From contig JAAYDI010000183.1 of assembly GCA_012729315.1 (NCBI GenBank), positions 41,986-105,985 of the forward strand: a DNA stretch of 64,000 nucleotides. Reading direction: 5' to 3'. The notes under the pieces are model-generated. The model was not told the origin of the DNA. It made no database searches and saw only the letters and a list, made by a program, of their open reading frames with translations. Both the position numbers and the translations under genes were made by a program. Positions 47,197-59,991 of this stretch are shown here, in pieces (within the stretch, counting starts at the first letter, position 1; each line of letters starts with the position of its first letter). Origin of the DNA: Planctomycetaceae bacterium. Lineage in GTDB: Bacteria > Planctomycetota > Planctomycetia > Pirellulales > Pirellulaceae.

Positions 47197-47493
47197 ATGA
47201 GCGAAACCTCCCGTTGTCTGCTCGATCGCCTGGGCGAGGCACTGTCCTCCAGCCCGCATCTGTTTGGCCACAAGCTGGGCTACGAGGCCGACGCTGGCAC
47301 CGTGATCCTCAAGGGTACGGTCACAAGCTACTACAAGAAGCAGATGGCACAGGAAGCCATTCGACGCGTGGACGGAGTAGAACAGATCGACAATCAGCTG
47401 TGCGTCGCCCCCTGCAACGACGCCGAGGAGGAAGAGACAAGCGCCCCCCCGGCGCTCTACGCCTGCCGGCTGCCCCACGGCTGCCCGCTGTAG
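47197..47493 (+). CDS. BON-domain protein
   Basis: 98 residues from ATG 47197. One BON domain spans about residues 10-72, with the usual pattern GYEADAGTVILKGTVTSYYKK and VDGVEQIDNQL. BON domains bind phospholipids or are found in periplasmic osmotic-stress proteins; this one has no signal peptide. A Cys-containing tail (LYACRLPHGCPL) is unusual and might bind metal or form disulfides. It is convergent with alaS, with 39 bases between stops. Confidence 0.75.
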   Translation: MSETSRCLLDRLGEALSSSPHLFGHKLGYEADAGTVILKGTVTSYYKKQMAQEAIRRVDGVEQIDNQLCVAPCNDAEEEETSAPPALYACRLPHGCPL

Positions 47494-47532
47494 CAGCCGC
47501 GGCCGACCCCGCATACCGCTCACCCGCCTCCG

Positions 47533-50346
<2,814 letters not shown>

Positions 50347-50565
50347 GGGGAATTCCGCTCGCCACACCGGGACCGTTCAACGTATAGGGCAAACCCGACA
50401 TAATATCGACTCGCCGCTTTCCCAGCAATTCGATCGGGGCGAGGCGCGGGCGCGCGGGCGTGGAGGTGCCAGAGCGGGTGGCGTCCCGCGCCGACCAGGC
50501 ACGCGGGAGCAGCCCGGACACGCCTGCCCCGGGCCGCTCGGCCCCCGCTCGGCCCCCAGTTGTGC

Positions 50566-52155
50566 CTATCCGGCCGGTACCGTGCGGACGGCGTCCGCCC
50601 CTTGGCCGGAGGTCACTTGCAGCTGGACGGTCCCAGCCTGATCGGCCACCGCCTGAAAGAATTCCCGGGGCGTCGCGACGCGCTGCGTCCCGACGTGGCT
50701 GATGCACTCTCCGCGCCGCAGGCCCGCTTTCCAGGCAGGCGAATCGCGGTCCACTTCCGCCACCGCCACGCACCCGGCCGGGTCCACGGTCGTGGCACCC
50801 TGGAGGCTCAGTTGCGGCGGCAGCGCCGACGGATAGTCGACACGCAGACCGCGCCAGGCGGGTTCTGCCACCTGGGCATACGGCCGGCGCGACGTCGCCA
50901 GGTACTTCTTGGCCAACACGACGCTGACCGTCACCGTCTGCGGCGGCTGTTCCAGCGCCCCGCGCCGTTGGAGCGTCAGCGTCACGGTTTCCTCGGCCGG
51001 CAGGCGGCTCAGTTCCCGGAACAGCGCGTTCTTGTCACACACCTCCGTTTGGTTGACGTGCGTGATCACGTCGTTCGGCTGCAGCCCGGCCTTTTCGGCC
51101 GGCGTCCCGGGGACGACACGGAGCACGCGTGTGCCAAACCGTCCCGCCTGCCGCTCGGCCAACGACAAATGCTCCGGCTGCACGCCCAGGAACCCGAAGG
51201 CCGGCAGGCGTCCCTGCTTGAGCGTCTCCACCGTCTGTCGGAAGGCATCGTCTACCGGAATCGCAAAGCCCGCCGGTTGCTCGTATCCAGCCATGGCTGC
51301 CAGCGATGTGGTCAACCCGACCATTTCGCCCTGTAAATTCACCAGCGCTCCCCCGCTGGTCCCCCAATCGAGGCGAGCATCGGTCTGCAGCAGCGTCCCA
51401 TATTGATCGAGCGCGCTGCGGTCCATCCCGGCGCTGGAATACCGCGGATCGGCGGCCGCGGCACGACGCAGGTTCGAAATGATCCCCCAGCTCGCACTCA
51501 CTTCCCCATCCCGTGCGATGCCATAGGGATTGCCGAGCGCAATGACGATCATCCCCTTGCGCAAGCGCGTGGCGTCGCCGAGCGGCATGGGTTCCAGATC
51601 CGTGGCCCCGATTTTCAACACTGCCAGGTCCGTCCAGGGATCGCCCGCCCGGACCTCCTGTGGCACCTCCACGTGCGCGACTTTGAACGGGCGCTGCCGC
51701 ACCCACACATAGTAGTCGTTGAGTTCCGGGTCCCCCAGGACGTGATAATTCGTCACCACGTGCCCATCGCGGTCCAGCACCACCCCGGTCCCAAACTCGT
51801 TGGGCACGAAATCGGGACTGGCAGGATTCGATTCCGCCAGGAAACCCAACGGCGCCACATCCATCCGCAACGGGTCAATCAACTGCTCCGCCACGCGCGG
51901 ACTCCGCTCGCTCTTCCGCACACGCGCAATCGCCACCACCGATTTCTCGGCCCGCTCGATGGCGGTGACCAGCGCCTCCTGCAAGGCCGGCAGCACTGCG
52001 GGCCCCGCCGGTTCCTGACACCACCCGGCCCGTGACAGCAGCACAGTGAGGCCCAGCGCAGTGACGCCCAGCAGCGTTGCGCGCGCCAGGCCCCCGAACC
52101 GGCTGCAACCGCGGCACACCGGCACCCGGCGCGTAGAGGACCCAGGCATACGCAT
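50566..52155 (-). CDS. HtrA-like secreted serine protease with two PDZ domains
   Basis: 529 residues from ATG 52155, with AGGAGG seven bases upstream. A signal peptide reads LLGVTALGLTVLLSRAGWC. The trypsin-like domain has His138 (VVTNYHV), Asp176 (DPWTDLAV) and Ser267 (DWGTSGGAL), a complete triad; the serine box has Thr where DegP has Asn. Two PDZ domains follow (FGFLGVQPEHLS, GLQPNDVITHVNQTEV; then VAVAEVDRDSPAWKAGLRRGE). Such proteins degrade or refold misfolded envelope proteins. It lies between recA and alaS. Confidence 0.87.
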   Translation of the reverse strand: MRMPGSSTRRVPVCRGCSRFGGLARATLLGVTALGLTVLLSRAGWCQEPAGPAVLPALQEALVTAIERAEKSVVAIARVRKSERSPRVAEQLIDPLRMDVAPLGFLAESNPASPDFVPNEFGTGVVLDRDGHVVTNYHVLGDPELNDYYVWVRQRPFKVAHVEVPQEVRAGDPWTDLAVLKIGATDLEPMPLGDATRLRKGMIVIALGNPYGIARDGEVSASWGIISNLRRAAAADPRYSSAGMDRSALDQYGTLLQTDARLDWGTSGGALVNLQGEMVGLTTSLAAMAGYEQPAGFAIPVDDAFRQTVETLKQGRLPAFGFLGVQPEHLSLAERQAGRFGTRVLRVVPGTPAEKAGLQPNDVITHVNQTEVCDKNALFRELSRLPAEETVTLTLQRRGALEQPPQTVTVSVVLAKKYLATSRRPYAQVAEPAWRGLRVDYPSALPPQLSLQGATTVDPAGCVAVAEVDRDSPAWKAGLRRGECISHVGTQRVATPREFFQAVADQAGTVQLQVTSGQGADAVRTVPAG

Positions 52156-52248
52156 CGATCAACCTCCTGAAAACCGCAGTTCGCGACCGAATTGTACTCG
52201 GCCGCCGGTCGTCAGCCTATGCCGGTGTGCGCGCCAAAAGGCGGGGGT

Positions 52249-53400
52249 TCATTCCGCGTCGGCCAGCGGTTCGACATCGTCGCTTGCCGCAGCCATTCCA
52301 TAGCCGCCGCTGACGAGCACCTTGTCCCTGATTTCCGCAGCCAGCTGCGGATTCTCGACCAGGAACTGGCGAGCCTTCTCCTTGCCCTGCCCCAGATGCG
52401 TGTCGCCGTATTTGAACCACGACCCGCTCCGCGCCACGATCTTCTGCGCCACGCCCAGGTCGAGCAGGTCGCCTTCGTAGCTGATGCCGTTGGTGTGCAT
52501 CATGTCGAACTCGGCAATCCGGAACGGCGGCGCCACCTTGTTCTTGACCACCTTGCAGCGCACGCGCTGCCCCACCACCTGCTCTCCGTCCTTGATCTGC
52601 CCGATCCGGCGGACGTCGATCCGGCAGGAACTGTAGAACTTCAGAGCGCGTCCGCCCGGCGTCGTCTCAGGACTGCCGAATATGACCCCGATTTTCTCGC
52701 GGATCTGGTTGATGAAGATCACCGCCGTCTTGCTCTTGGCGATCGCGCCGGTGAGCTTCCGCATCGATTGGCTCATCAGCCGTGCCTGCAGCCCGACATG
52801 GGAGTCGCCGATTTCCCCCTCCAGCTCCTGCCGCGGCACCAGGGCCGCTACGGAGTCCACGATGATCACGTCGACCGCATTCGACTTGATCAGCATCTCC
52901 GCAATCTGCATCGCTTCTTCGCCCGACGTCGGCTGACTGACTAACAGCGTCTCCAGCTCCACGCCCAGCTTCTTTGCCCAGCTCGGGTCGAACGCATGCT
53001 CCGCGTCAATGATGGCTGCAATGCCCCCCTGCTTCTGCGCCTCAGCCGCCACATGGAGCGCCAAGGTCGTCTTGCCGCTCGACTCCGGTCCAAACACCTC
53101 CACGATCCGGCCACGTGGAATGCCCTGACCACCCAGGGCGATGTCCAGCGACAGACTGCCGGTCGGGATCCCTTCGATCTGTATCGTCTGCCCACTGCCG
53201 AGGGCCATGATCGACCCCTCACCAAACTGCTTCTCAATCTGCTGCAGTGTGGTCTTGAGCTGCGGATTGTCGGCCAACACCTTGTTGATGGCCTCGCTGC
53301 CACCATCGGACCGGGCCGCCTTCGCTGACCGGCCAGCTTTGTCCTTGTCCTTGTCCTTCTTGGTCATGGAATCACTCGTTGTTTCCGAAATGGTAACCAT
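52249..53400 (-). CDS. recA: Recombinase RecA
   Basis: 383 residues from ATG 53400, chosen for AAGGAG nine bases upstream; ATG 53367 is an alternative. DNA strand-exchange protein and SOS signal. Walker [10 protein letters not shown], the loops around [35 protein letters not shown] and the [17 protein letters not shown] block are all conserved. The N-terminus has an extra Lys/Asp-rich stretch ([19 protein letters not shown]) before the usual start of the fold. It is the first gene of a minus-strand set with the HtrA-like protease (93 bases downstream) and alaS. A recX gene, often between recA and alaS, is absent. Confidence 0.97.
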   Translation of the reverse strand: MVTISETTSDSMTKKDKDKDKAGRSAKAARSDGGSEAINKVLADNPQLKTTLQQIEKQFGEGSIMALGSGQTIQIEGIPTGSLSLDIALGGQGIPRGRIVEVFGPESSGKTTLALHVAAEAQKQGGIAAIIDAEHAFDPSWAKKLGVELETLLVSQPTSGEEAMQIAEMLIKSNAVDVIIVDSVAALVPRQELEGEIGDSHVGLQARLMSQSMRKLTGAIAKSKTAVIFINQIREKIGVIFGSPETTPGGRALKFYSSCRIDVRRIGQIKDGEQVVGQRVRCKVVKNKVAPPFRIAEFDMMHTNGISYEGDLLDLGVAQKIVARSGSWFKYGDTHLGQGKEKARQFLVENPQLAAEIRDKVLVSGGYGMAAASDDVEPLADAE

Positions 53401-53898
53401 CTGCTTTGACTCCTTTATACAACGCCCGCCGCAAGTTGTGCTCCGGGACATCGAACTCGCCTGCCGCACTTCCTCCGTCGCCCGCAAGACCATTGGTGTA
53501 CAAACGAATACCATTTCCCGTATTGGCCGTCAAGGCTGCATCCAGGCGCGACTCGTTTCCCATCACATGATCGCAGGGTCCTGGACACGTCTGGTCACAA
53601 TCCTCCCCCAAAAAGAACTTTTGTGAAAAAAAGACCACGACCATGCCCACCGGCTCGGGGCCGTCGGTCGGCAGTGCGGCACGGGGGGCGGCCGTTCGGG
53701 AGACGACCGAGCGGGACAGGGCGGCAGAAACTGAGCTGACCATCCTGGAAGCAAATCCGCTGGGGGTGTATTCTGGCCCTAAACTAGAATCGGCCGGCCG
53801 ACGATCGCCGACTACAGCCGCGCGCCGGAGCTCGTTTCTCCTGCACTGATGATTGATGATACTGCACCGCCCGGCCGGCCAATGGAAGGAATGCTCGG
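53401..53898. other. 498-base divergent intergenic region (recA / thi4)
   Basis: No convincing gene. A 68-residue open frame at 53643-53849 has the Arg/Ala/Ser composition expected by chance in GC-rich DNA and no ribosome-binding site. On the minus strand a candidate recA promoter lies at 53505-53533. A GTA-TTCGTTTG-TAC type imperfect inverted repeat overlaps its -10. A plus-strand TATTCT at 53769-53774 lacks a good -35. I looked for a TPP riboswitch ahead of the thiazole gene and did not find its conserved cores. Confidence 0.5.
53505..53533 (-). promoter_or_regulatory. Candidate recA promoter
   Basis: On the minus strand TTGACG (53533-53528, 5 of 6) and TATTCG (53510-53505, 3 of 6) are separated by 17 bases. 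The predicted start of transcription near 53498 leaves a leader of about 100 bases before ATG 53400. A TGTACAAACGAAT element (plus-strand 53497-53509) overlaps the -10. Confidence 0.35.
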
Positions 53899-54690
53899 AT
53901 GACACGATTGGACGAGGTGGAAATCTCCAAGACCATCCTCTGCACGTACCACGAGAATCTGCTGGAGCGGGTTGCCAGCGATGTCATCATTGTGGGGGCC
54001 GGTCCGTCCGGGCTCGTGGCGGCATTCTGCCTGGCCCAGGCGGGGGTCAAGGTGACGGTACTGGAGAAGCGACTGGCGCCGGGAGGCGGGATCTGGGGCG
54101 GCGGCATGGCGATGAACGTGGCCGTGGTCCAGGACGAGGCGGTGGCGTTGCTCGACGAGATGAATGTCCGCTCGCAGCGCCGCGACAACAACCTGTACGC
54201 CATCGACTCAGTGGAACTGGCCGCCGGCCTGTGCTGGAGCGCCCTGCGCGCGGGCGCGGCGGTGCTGAACCTGGTCACCGTGGAGGATCTCTGCGTGCAC
54301 CAGAACCGCGTGACAGGGGCCGTGGTTAACCGCACAAACATCGCTGGGGCCCTGCCGGTCGATCCGATCGCGTTTTCGGCCCGCGCCACCCTGGACGCCA
54401 CGGGGCATGAGGCGGTGTTAGTTCAGTGCCTGCGGAAACGCGGGCTACTGTCGGCCACCGGAGCACCGGACGAATCCCTGGAAGGGCCCATGGATGCGAC
54501 TGCTGGCGAGCGGTTCGTCGTGGAACGCGCGTGCGAGATCTTCCCGGGCCTGTGGATCTCCGGCATGAGCGTGTGCGCGACGCTGGGCGGCCCACGCATG
54601 GGGCCGATCTTCGGCGGGATGCTGCTGTCCGGCAAGCGGGTCGCCGAGGCGATACTGACCGACCTGCAACGTCAGCCCGCGCGTGGATGA
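53899..54690 (+). CDS. Thi4-type thiazole synthase
   Basis: 263 residues from ATG 53899. FAD/NAD-binding fold with the GxGxxG motif IIVGAGPSGLVAA (30-42), then LEKRLAPGGGIWGGGM and ALPVDPIAFSARATLDATGHE (His170). These match the Thi4 family that makes the thiazole part of thiamine from NAD and glycine. In yeast Thi4 a Cys about ten residues after the GH pair gives up its sulfur; archaeal versions use another residue and free sulfide. Here Cys177 lies close to that position but offset by one residue in an ungapped reading, so the mechanism is open. Thi4 is less common in bacteria than ThiG. No other thiamine genes are near. Confidence 0.85.
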   Translation: MTRLDEVEISKTILCTYHENLLERVASDVIIVGAGPSGLVAAFCLAQAGVKVTVLEKRLAPGGGIWGGGMAMNVAVVQDEAVALLDEMNVRSQRRDNNLYAIDSVELAAGLCWSALRAGAAVLNLVTVEDLCVHQNRVTGAVVNRTNIAGALPVDPIAFSARATLDATGHEAVLVQCLRKRGLLSATGAPDESLEGPMDATAGERFVVERACEIFPGLWISGMSVCATLGGPRMGPIFGGMLLSGKRVAEAILTDLQRQPARG

Positions 54691-54769
54691 TACAGCGCGA
54701 CGCGCCACCCCCTCAACACTGCCCTGCCAGGACCTGCCCTTCCCGGACTGCCCTGCCAAGTGGGCGCGT

Positions 54770-55339
54770 TCAAGCCCCCAGCGGCGCTCGGGCCAGCACT
54801 TCGTAGGTCGGGCCCGACGGAGCCAGTTCGCTGGCGTAGACGATGACTTCGTCCACCACGGTCGAACCGGCGTCGAAATCCTGGTAGGCGTTGAGCGCCT
54901 CGCCGAGCGACTGCGCCTGAGGCCCGGCGGCCCGCACCCGCCCGATCGTCAGATGCGGCCGGAACTGCTGCCGGTCCTGGGGGAAACGCTGCCGGGCAAG
55001 CGCAGCATCGACGGCCGCGTGCAGCTGCCGGAATTCCTCCAGTCCCTCAGTCACTCCCACCCACAACGTGCGCGGCCGCCGGATGTCGGGAAACGCGCCG
55101 GCTCCCTGACAGGTGAACTCAAACGGGTCCACCGCTGCCGCACCCTCCTGCACCGCCCGGCAGATCGCTGCCACCGCCTCGTCCGTCTGGTCACCCAGGA
55201 ACTTCAGCGTAATGTGCATATTGGCCGGTGCTACCCAACTCACCTTGATCTCGCTGCGCAGATGAGTGATCAGCCGTGCGGCCCGCGATCGAACGCCGTC
55301 CGAAACGTCAACGGCGACGAATGTTCGAGTTCTGGACAT
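54770..55339 (-). CDS. thpR: RNA 2',3'-cyclic phosphodiesterase (2H family)
   Basis: 189 residues from ATG 55339. Member of the 2H phosphoesterase family (ThpR, formerly 2'-5' RNA ligase). Both catalytic HxTx motifs are visible: His42-Thr44 (HITLKFLG) and His129-Thr131 (HLTIGRV). The length is typical. It is convergent with the thi4 gene and downstream of the PEP-CTERM gene. No tRNA-processing partner lies next to it. Confidence 0.9.
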   Translation of the reverse strand: MSRTRTFVAVDVSDGVRSRAARLITHLRSEIKVSWVAPANMHITLKFLGDQTDEAVAAICRAVQEGAAAVDPFEFTCQGAGAFPDIRRPRTLWVGVTEGLEEFRQLHAAVDAALARQRFPQDRQQFRPHLTIGRVRAAGPQAQSLGEALNAYQDFDAGSTVVDEVIVYASELAPSGPTYEVLARAPLGA

Positions 55340-55451
55340 GCGTGCAAGCGCCCTCCCCGGTGGTGCAGAGCGGCACGGAGCCCGCGTTACACACGCTGGC
55401 GCCAGCGGTGGAGGGGCGGCCGCCGAGTGTCTCGATCCGACAAGGCTGACC

Positions 55452-56156
55452 CTAGATCGCCGTTGGCCGGCTCCGCCAGTAACCGAACAACCCCAACCCA
55501 GCCAGCCCCAGCACCCAACTGAACAGAGACGACGGCTCCGGAACGTTGGTCACTCCGTACCGGACATCGTCGATCGCGATATTGTGCGGATACCGCCACT
55601 GTATCGTGATACTTGTGGTCGGCTTCGACTGAGGTGTCACGAGTTTGTGCTCCCCTTCGACCACCATCCCAGCACCCGATTTCCGGTAGTCCCACTCCTG
55701 CGGCGGCAGGTTATCGTGGTAGACCATCACACCCAGCTTGAACTGTTCATCCAGACTGTCCGTGTCGAAACTGTTGCGATTGGCCAACATGAACGAATCC
55801 AAGGACACGCGGTACCGCGACGGATCCTTGACGGTGATCGTCACCGAACCCCAGTTAAGTGGTTCGTCGGTGAGGTCATCCATCGCCACGCCACCGGTCA
55901 GATCGCCGAAATCACTACCCAAATACCACTGGAGACGACCCACACCATGGTACGACGCGTCGTACACGCGATAGTCGACCGTCACCAGATCATTCGTTCC
56001 ATACTCGGCCACGATCGGAGCGCCATTTCCCAACGACTCGTCGTAGTCGAAGTCGACCACCTGAATCACACCGGCGTGAGCCCCAGCCGCAAACCAGAGG
56101 GCACATACCAACACCGCAAAGCTCCGCGTCGATGCCATCATCTGCTTGGTCTTCAT
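55452..56156 (-). CDS. PEP-CTERM sorting-domain protein
   Basis: 234 residues from ATG 56156 (AGGGA upstream). The signal peptide reads FAVLVCALWFAAGAHA. The C-terminus has the full PEP-CTERM arrangement: VPEPSS, a membrane segment WVLGLAGLGLFGYW and a basic end (RSRP). This tag is cut and sorted by an exosortase. The middle is beta-rich (YGTNDLVTVDYRVYD, TITVKDPSRYRVSLDSF, TTSITIQWRYPHNIAIDDVR), resembling a jelly-roll or carbohydrate-binding-like module; the ligand is unknown. Exosortase genes are not in the window. Confidence 0.85.
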   Translation of the reverse strand: MKTKQMMASTRSFAVLVCALWFAAGAHAGVIQVVDFDYDESLGNGAPIVAEYGTNDLVTVDYRVYDASYHGVGRLQWYLGSDFGDLTGGVAMDDLTDEPLNWGSVTITVKDPSRYRVSLDSFMLANRNSFDTDSLDEQFKLGVMVYHDNLPPQEWDYRKSGAGMVVEGEHKLVTPQSKPTTSITIQWRYPHNIAIDDVRYGVTNVPEPSSLFSWVLGLAGLGLFGYWRSRPTAI

Positions 56157-56184
56157 CTGCTTGTCCCTATCATGAGATGTAAGA

Positions 56185-56514
56185 TCATGCGTGTTGGGAA
56201 CCGTCTGCTTCCCTTCCGGCCGTCCCAGATCCACCAACCGCGCAGCACGTCAGCTGTCTCTTCGTCGAACTCTCGCGCACGGCTTTCCCAAACGACGTCG
56301 ATTCCCAAACGACGCCAATATACAAACCCGCGCCGCAAATGCCTAGCACAATTGCCCAGCACAATCGGGCGAAAACGCGTGCCGCGACAGCGGCTGCCGC
56401 GATGCGCCGCGCGACATCCGCTGGCGTCCTCCCCGCAGGACCGGCAACTTCCCGGCGACGCGCGAACAGCCAGCTCCCCCATGCAATCAATGCGCATTCT
56501 GCCTTATCGATCAA
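56185..56514 (-). CDS. Possible small membrane protein downstream of glnS
   Basis: 109 residues from TTG 56514, starting 13 bases after the glnS stop. Its sequence has two hydrophobic stretches (AECALIAWGSWLFA and LCWAIVLGICGAGLYIGVVW) separated by a basic Ala/Arg segment. No ribosome-binding site is convincing (GGAAAG is 10 to 15 bases upstream) and no family is recognised. Two short duplications (13 of 17 bases at 56285/56302; AGCACAAT at 56345/56358) lie inside. It could be a real co-transcribed protein, a decayed gene or chance. If it is not coding, 56157-56527 is a 371-base gap with nothing else seen. Confidence 0.3.
   Translation of the reverse strand: MIDKAECALIAWGSWLFARRREVAGPAGRTPADVARRIAAAAVAARVFARLCWAIVLGICGAGLYIGVVWESTSFGKAVRESSTKRQLTCCAVGGSGTAGREADGSQHA
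56285..56365. repeat. Two short tandem duplications
   Basis: TTCCCAAACGACG occurs at 56285-56297 and 56302-56314 (period 17). AGCACAAT occurs at 56345-56352 and 56358-56365 (period 13). Both are in the region between glnS and the PEP-CTERM gene. Periods are not multiples of three, so they would have shifted any reading frame here. Confidence 0.7.
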
Positions 56515-56527
56515 CCATGTCTTTCCG

Positions 56528-58282
56528 TCAACCTTGCTTCTCGATCTTCGCCCACGTATCGCGCAGCGACACGCTCCGGTTGAACACTGGGTGCCCGGGC
56601 CGGGAGTCGACCGGGTCGACCGTGAAGTAGCCCAGGCGTTCGAATTGGAAGTGCTCGCCCGGCTGAGCGTCCGCGAGTCTGGGCTCGAGACAGCAGGCTG
56701 GGAGCGTTTCGAGCGAATCGGGGTTGAGGTTGGCGTGCCAGTCCGCGCCGGCGGGCACGTCGTCGGGATCCATGACTTTGAACAGGTGGTCGAACAGCCG
56801 CACTTCGGCCCGGAAGGCATGGGGGGCGGAGACCCAGTGGAGCGTCCCCTTCACTTTGCGGTTCGCGGCCGGCGTGCCGCTGCGGGACTCAGGGTCATAG
56901 GTGCAGCGCAGTTCGACGATCTGGCCCTGATCGTCTTTGACGACCCCGACGCATTTGATGATGTAGGCTGCACGGAGGCGCACTTCGCGGCCCGGCGCGA
57001 GCCGGAAGAACTTGCTGGGCGGATCCTCGCGGAAGTCATCCTGTTCGATGTAGATTTCGCGTGAGAAGGGCAATTGCCGCGTACCCGCCGAGGGATCTTC
57101 GGGGTTATTGACGGCCTCCATTTCTTCCACCTGGTCTTCCGGGTAGTTCTCGAGGACGACTTTCAGGGGCCGGAGCACGGCCAGCGCGCGGGGCGCGCGC
57201 CGGTTCAGATCCTCGCGCAGTGCGTTTTCCAGCACGGCCATGTCGATCGTGCTGTTGAACTTCGCCACGCCAATCCGATCGCAGAAGCTGCGGATCGCCT
57301 CGGGCGTGTAGCCGCGTCGGCGCAGTCCGCGGATGGTCGGCATGCGGGGATCGTCCCAGCCGGAAACCCGTCCTTCCTTGACCAGGGTGAGCAGTTTCCG
57401 TTTGCTCATCACGGTGTACGTCAGGTTGAGCCGGGCGAACTCGATCTGCTGGGGATGGTAGATTCCCAGCGCGTTGCAGTACCAGTCGTAGAGCGGCCGG
57501 TGGTTCTCGAATTCCAGCGTGCAGATGGAGTGCGTGATGCGTTCGATTGAATCCGACTGGCCATGGGTGAAGTCATACATCGGGTAGATGCACCACTGGT
57601 CGCCCGTGCGGTGGTGTGTCGCGTGCAGGATGCGGTACATCACCGGATCGCGCAGGTTCAGGTTCGGCGAGGCCATATCGATCTTGGCGCGCAGCGTGCG
57701 CTGGCCGTCCGCAAACTCACCGGCCCGCATGCGTTCGAACAGGTCGAGGTTCTCCTTCACGCTGCGATCGCGGTACGGGCTGTTGCGTCCCGGTTCGGTC
57801 AAGGTGCCGCGGTAAGCGCGTGTTTCTTCGGCGGTCAGGTCACAGACGTAGGCCTGCCCCTGCTTGATCAGCTGTACCGCCCATGCATAGAGTTGCGGGA
57901 AGTAGTCTGAGGCGTAGTAGATCCGGTCTTCCCAGTCGAAACCCAGCCACCGGACGTCTTCCTGGATCGACGTGACGTATTCGTCTTCTTCCTTGGTCGG
58001 GTTGGTATCGTCGAACCGCAGATTACACTGCCCGCCGTACCTGGCAGCCAGCCCGAAGTTCAGGCAGATGCTCTTGGCGTGCCCGATGTGCAGGTACCCG
58101 TTGGGCTCGGGTGGGAACCGCGTCTGAACGCGTCCCTGCCATTTGTTGCTCTTCAGATCGTCCTCGATGATCTGCTCGATGAAATTCAGGTTGCGTGCCG
58201 ACGTCGCGCCCGACGCATCCGACTCCCCTGGCCGCAGGCGGCCCTGATCGTCTGTCTTGTCCCGCTCGTGTGGGGCATTCAT
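56528..58282 (-). CDS. glnS: Glutaminyl-tRNA synthetase
   Basis: 584 residues from ATG 58282. Class I synthetase that charges tRNA-Gln directly. HIGH is at [10 protein letters not shown], and KMSKS is represented by VMSKRKLL. The GlnRS-specific [20 protein letters not shown] and [14 protein letters not shown] segments and the two beta-barrel anticodon-binding domains ([25 protein letters not shown]) are present. A 30-residue hydrophilic N-terminal extension precedes the fold. GlnRS is not universal in bacteria; its presence here beside gltX means direct Gln-tRNA synthesis is available. It lies 59 bases after gltX. Confidence 0.96.
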   Translation of the reverse strand: MNAPHERDKTDDQGRLRPGESDASGATSARNLNFIEQIIEDDLKSNKWQGRVQTRFPPEPNGYLHIGHAKSICLNFGLAARYGGQCNLRFDDTNPTKEEDEYVTSIQEDVRWLGFDWEDRIYYASDYFPQLYAWAVQLIKQGQAYVCDLTAEETRAYRGTLTEPGRNSPYRDRSVKENLDLFERMRAGEFADGQRTLRAKIDMASPNLNLRDPVMYRILHATHHRTGDQWCIYPMYDFTHGQSDSIERITHSICTLEFENHRPLYDWYCNALGIYHPQQIEFARLNLTYTVMSKRKLLTLVKEGRVSGWDDPRMPTIRGLRRRGYTPEAIRSFCDRIGVAKFNSTIDMAVLENALREDLNRRAPRALAVLRPLKVVLENYPEDQVEEMEAVNNPEDPSAGTRQLPFSREIYIEQDDFREDPPSKFFRLAPGREVRLRAAYIIKCVGVVKDDQGQIVELRCTYDPESRSGTPAANRKVKGTLHWVSAPHAFRAEVRLFDHLFKVMDPDDVPAGADWHANLNPDSLETLPACCLEPRLADAQPGEHFQFERLGYFTVDPVDSRPGHPVFNRSVSLRDTWAKIEKQG

Positions 58283-58341
58283 CGGTTCACTCCTCCATCC
58301 AGACCGTCCCTTGACGAGTACCTGATCTTCGCGTGCGCATC

Positions 58342-59898
58342 TTAAAGCAACTGCAGAGCGCGGTCGATACGTTGGACCGTGCTCTGGCGTCCCAGGATGG
58401 CCAGGGCATCGAACATGCCCAGCCCGACCGACTTGCCGGTCGTCGCCACGCGCAGCGCATGAATGATCTCGCCGATCTGGATCTGTTCGCGCTCCAGGAA
58501 CGACCGCAACAGCGCTTCGACAGTGGCCGCATCGAACGGTTCCAGCTCGGCCAGCATGTCGCGGAACCGCCGGAGCAGTTCGGCCGCGCCCGGCTTGCGG
58601 AGGCGTTTCTCCACATCCTTCGGTTCCATCACCAGCTGTTCGTCCGCGCAGAAGAACTCGGGATAGTCCAGGATGTCACCGGCCGCCTTGATCCGATCCC
58701 CCGCCGCACCGGCAATCTGGCGCACGCGATCGTCGAGTTCTGCCGGGCGGAGCGCCGCCCCCCACCCGGCCTGCCGCACGAACGGCACTAGCAGCGGGAC
58801 TTTCTGGTCCAGCGGCAGTGCCACCATCTCGCGCTGCTGGAAGGCCCACAGCTTGAGCGGGTCGAAACTGGCCGGCGACTTGTTCACCCGCTCGAGCGTG
58901 AAGTGCTCGATCATCTCCGCGCGCGTGAACTGCTCGGTCTTGTCGTCGAGCGACCAGCCGAGCAGCAGCAGGTAGTTGACCAGCGCCGACGGCAGGTAGC
59001 CCACCGTCCGGTAGAAATCGACGATCACCGGATTGAACGTCTCGCCGGTCGTCGCGTGGCCGATTGCGCGCGCAATCCGCAGACCGTGCTCGTACAACTT
59101 CTTAAAATCGGGATGCTTGAGATATTTGTCGAGCTTCCGCTTGCTCAGCTTGTTCGCGCTGCCCGGTTCTGCCACGTACGGCAGGTGCGCATATTGGGGG
59201 AGTTCGTACCCCAGGCTCTGGGCGATGAAGACCTGGCGGGGCGTGTTCGAGAGGTGCTCCACAGCCCGGATGACATGCGTGATGGCGAAATCGTGATCAT
59301 CCACCACATTGGCCAAGTGGTACAGACACGTCCCGTCAGCGCGTTGAATGACGTGGTCCTGCTCCTGGCTCCACTGAAACTCCACGTCGCCGCGGATCTG
59401 GTCGTGAAACCGGCAGCTTCCGGTACGGGGCATCTTCAGCCGCACCACGGCGGCGCGACCGTCCGCCTCCCACCGGGCGGCGTCGGCCTCTGTCTGAGCC
59501 ATCCAGCGGCGGCTGTAGGTAAACGGCCGCTTCGCCGCTTCCGCCGCTTCACGTTCCGCCTGGAGTTCCTCAGGCAACGCGTAGTCGCGGTATGCGTGAC
59601 CGCTGTCCAACAACTGCTTCACCGCCGCCTCGTGGCGCGTCTGTCGCTGGGACTGGAAGTACGGGCCGTACGGCCCCCCCACGTCGGGCCCTTCATCCCA
59701 ATCGATGCCCAGCCATCGGAAGCCGTCCAGGATCGGCTGCAGCGCTTCCGTCACGTTGCGCTGCTGATCCGTGTCGTCGATGCGCAGAATGAACTGGCCC
59801 CCATGCTGGCGGGCAAACAACCAGTTAAACAGCGCCGTGCGGACTCCACCAATGTGCAGATAACCGGTGGGGCTGGGTGCGAACCGCGTACGTATCAT
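58342..59898 (-). CDS. gltX: Glutamyl-tRNA synthetase
   Basis: 518 residues from ATG 59898, giving the family start [20 protein letters not shown]. Class I synthetase for tRNA-Glu. KMSKS appears as [11 protein letters not shown], and the catalytic-domain block [20 protein letters not shown] is intact. The C-terminal all-helical anticodon-binding domain is complete. A tRNA-Gln-misacylating second GluRS is not present in the window, and the neighbouring glnS makes one unnecessary. Confidence 0.95.
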   Translation of the reverse strand: MIRTRFAPSPTGYLHIGGVRTALFNWLFARQHGGQFILRIDDTDQQRNVTEALQPILDGFRWLGIDWDEGPDVGGPYGPYFQSQRQTRHEAAVKQLLDSGHAYRDYALPEELQAEREAAEAAKRPFTYSRRWMAQTEADAARWEADGRAAVVRLKMPRTGSCRFHDQIRGDVEFQWSQEQDHVIQRADGTCLYHLANVVDDHDFAITHVIRAVEHLSNTPRQVFIAQSLGYELPQYAHLPYVAEPGSANKLSKRKLDKYLKHPDFKKLYEHGLRIARAIGHATTGETFNPVIVDFYRTVGYLPSALVNYLLLLGWSLDDKTEQFTRAEMIEHFTLERVNKSPASFDPLKLWAFQQREMVALPLDQKVPLLVPFVRQAGWGAALRPAELDDRVRQIAGAAGDRIKAAGDILDYPEFFCADEQLVMEPKDVEKRLRKPGAAELLRRFRDMLAELEPFDAATVEALLRSFLEREQIQIGEIIHALRVATTGKSVGLGMFDALAILGRQSTVQRIDRALQLL

Positions 59899-59991
59899 GA
59901 CCGGGCCTCGAAGCGCTGAGCATGGGAAAACCCTCAGGATAGAGTCCCGCACATTCACCCGTCAAAGGGCCATGGGGATTGCCAGTTGCGT

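Noticed and set aside
53643..53849. 68-residue open frame between recA and thi4
   Set aside because: Chance frame: no ribosome-binding site and Arg/Ser/Ala-rich composition without conserved features.
53600..53898. TPP riboswitch ahead of the thiazole gene
   Set aside because: A CTGAG followed by CTGACC and a CTGG...GCTGGGG stretch recalls the motif, but the conserved pairing cores and their order are not met.
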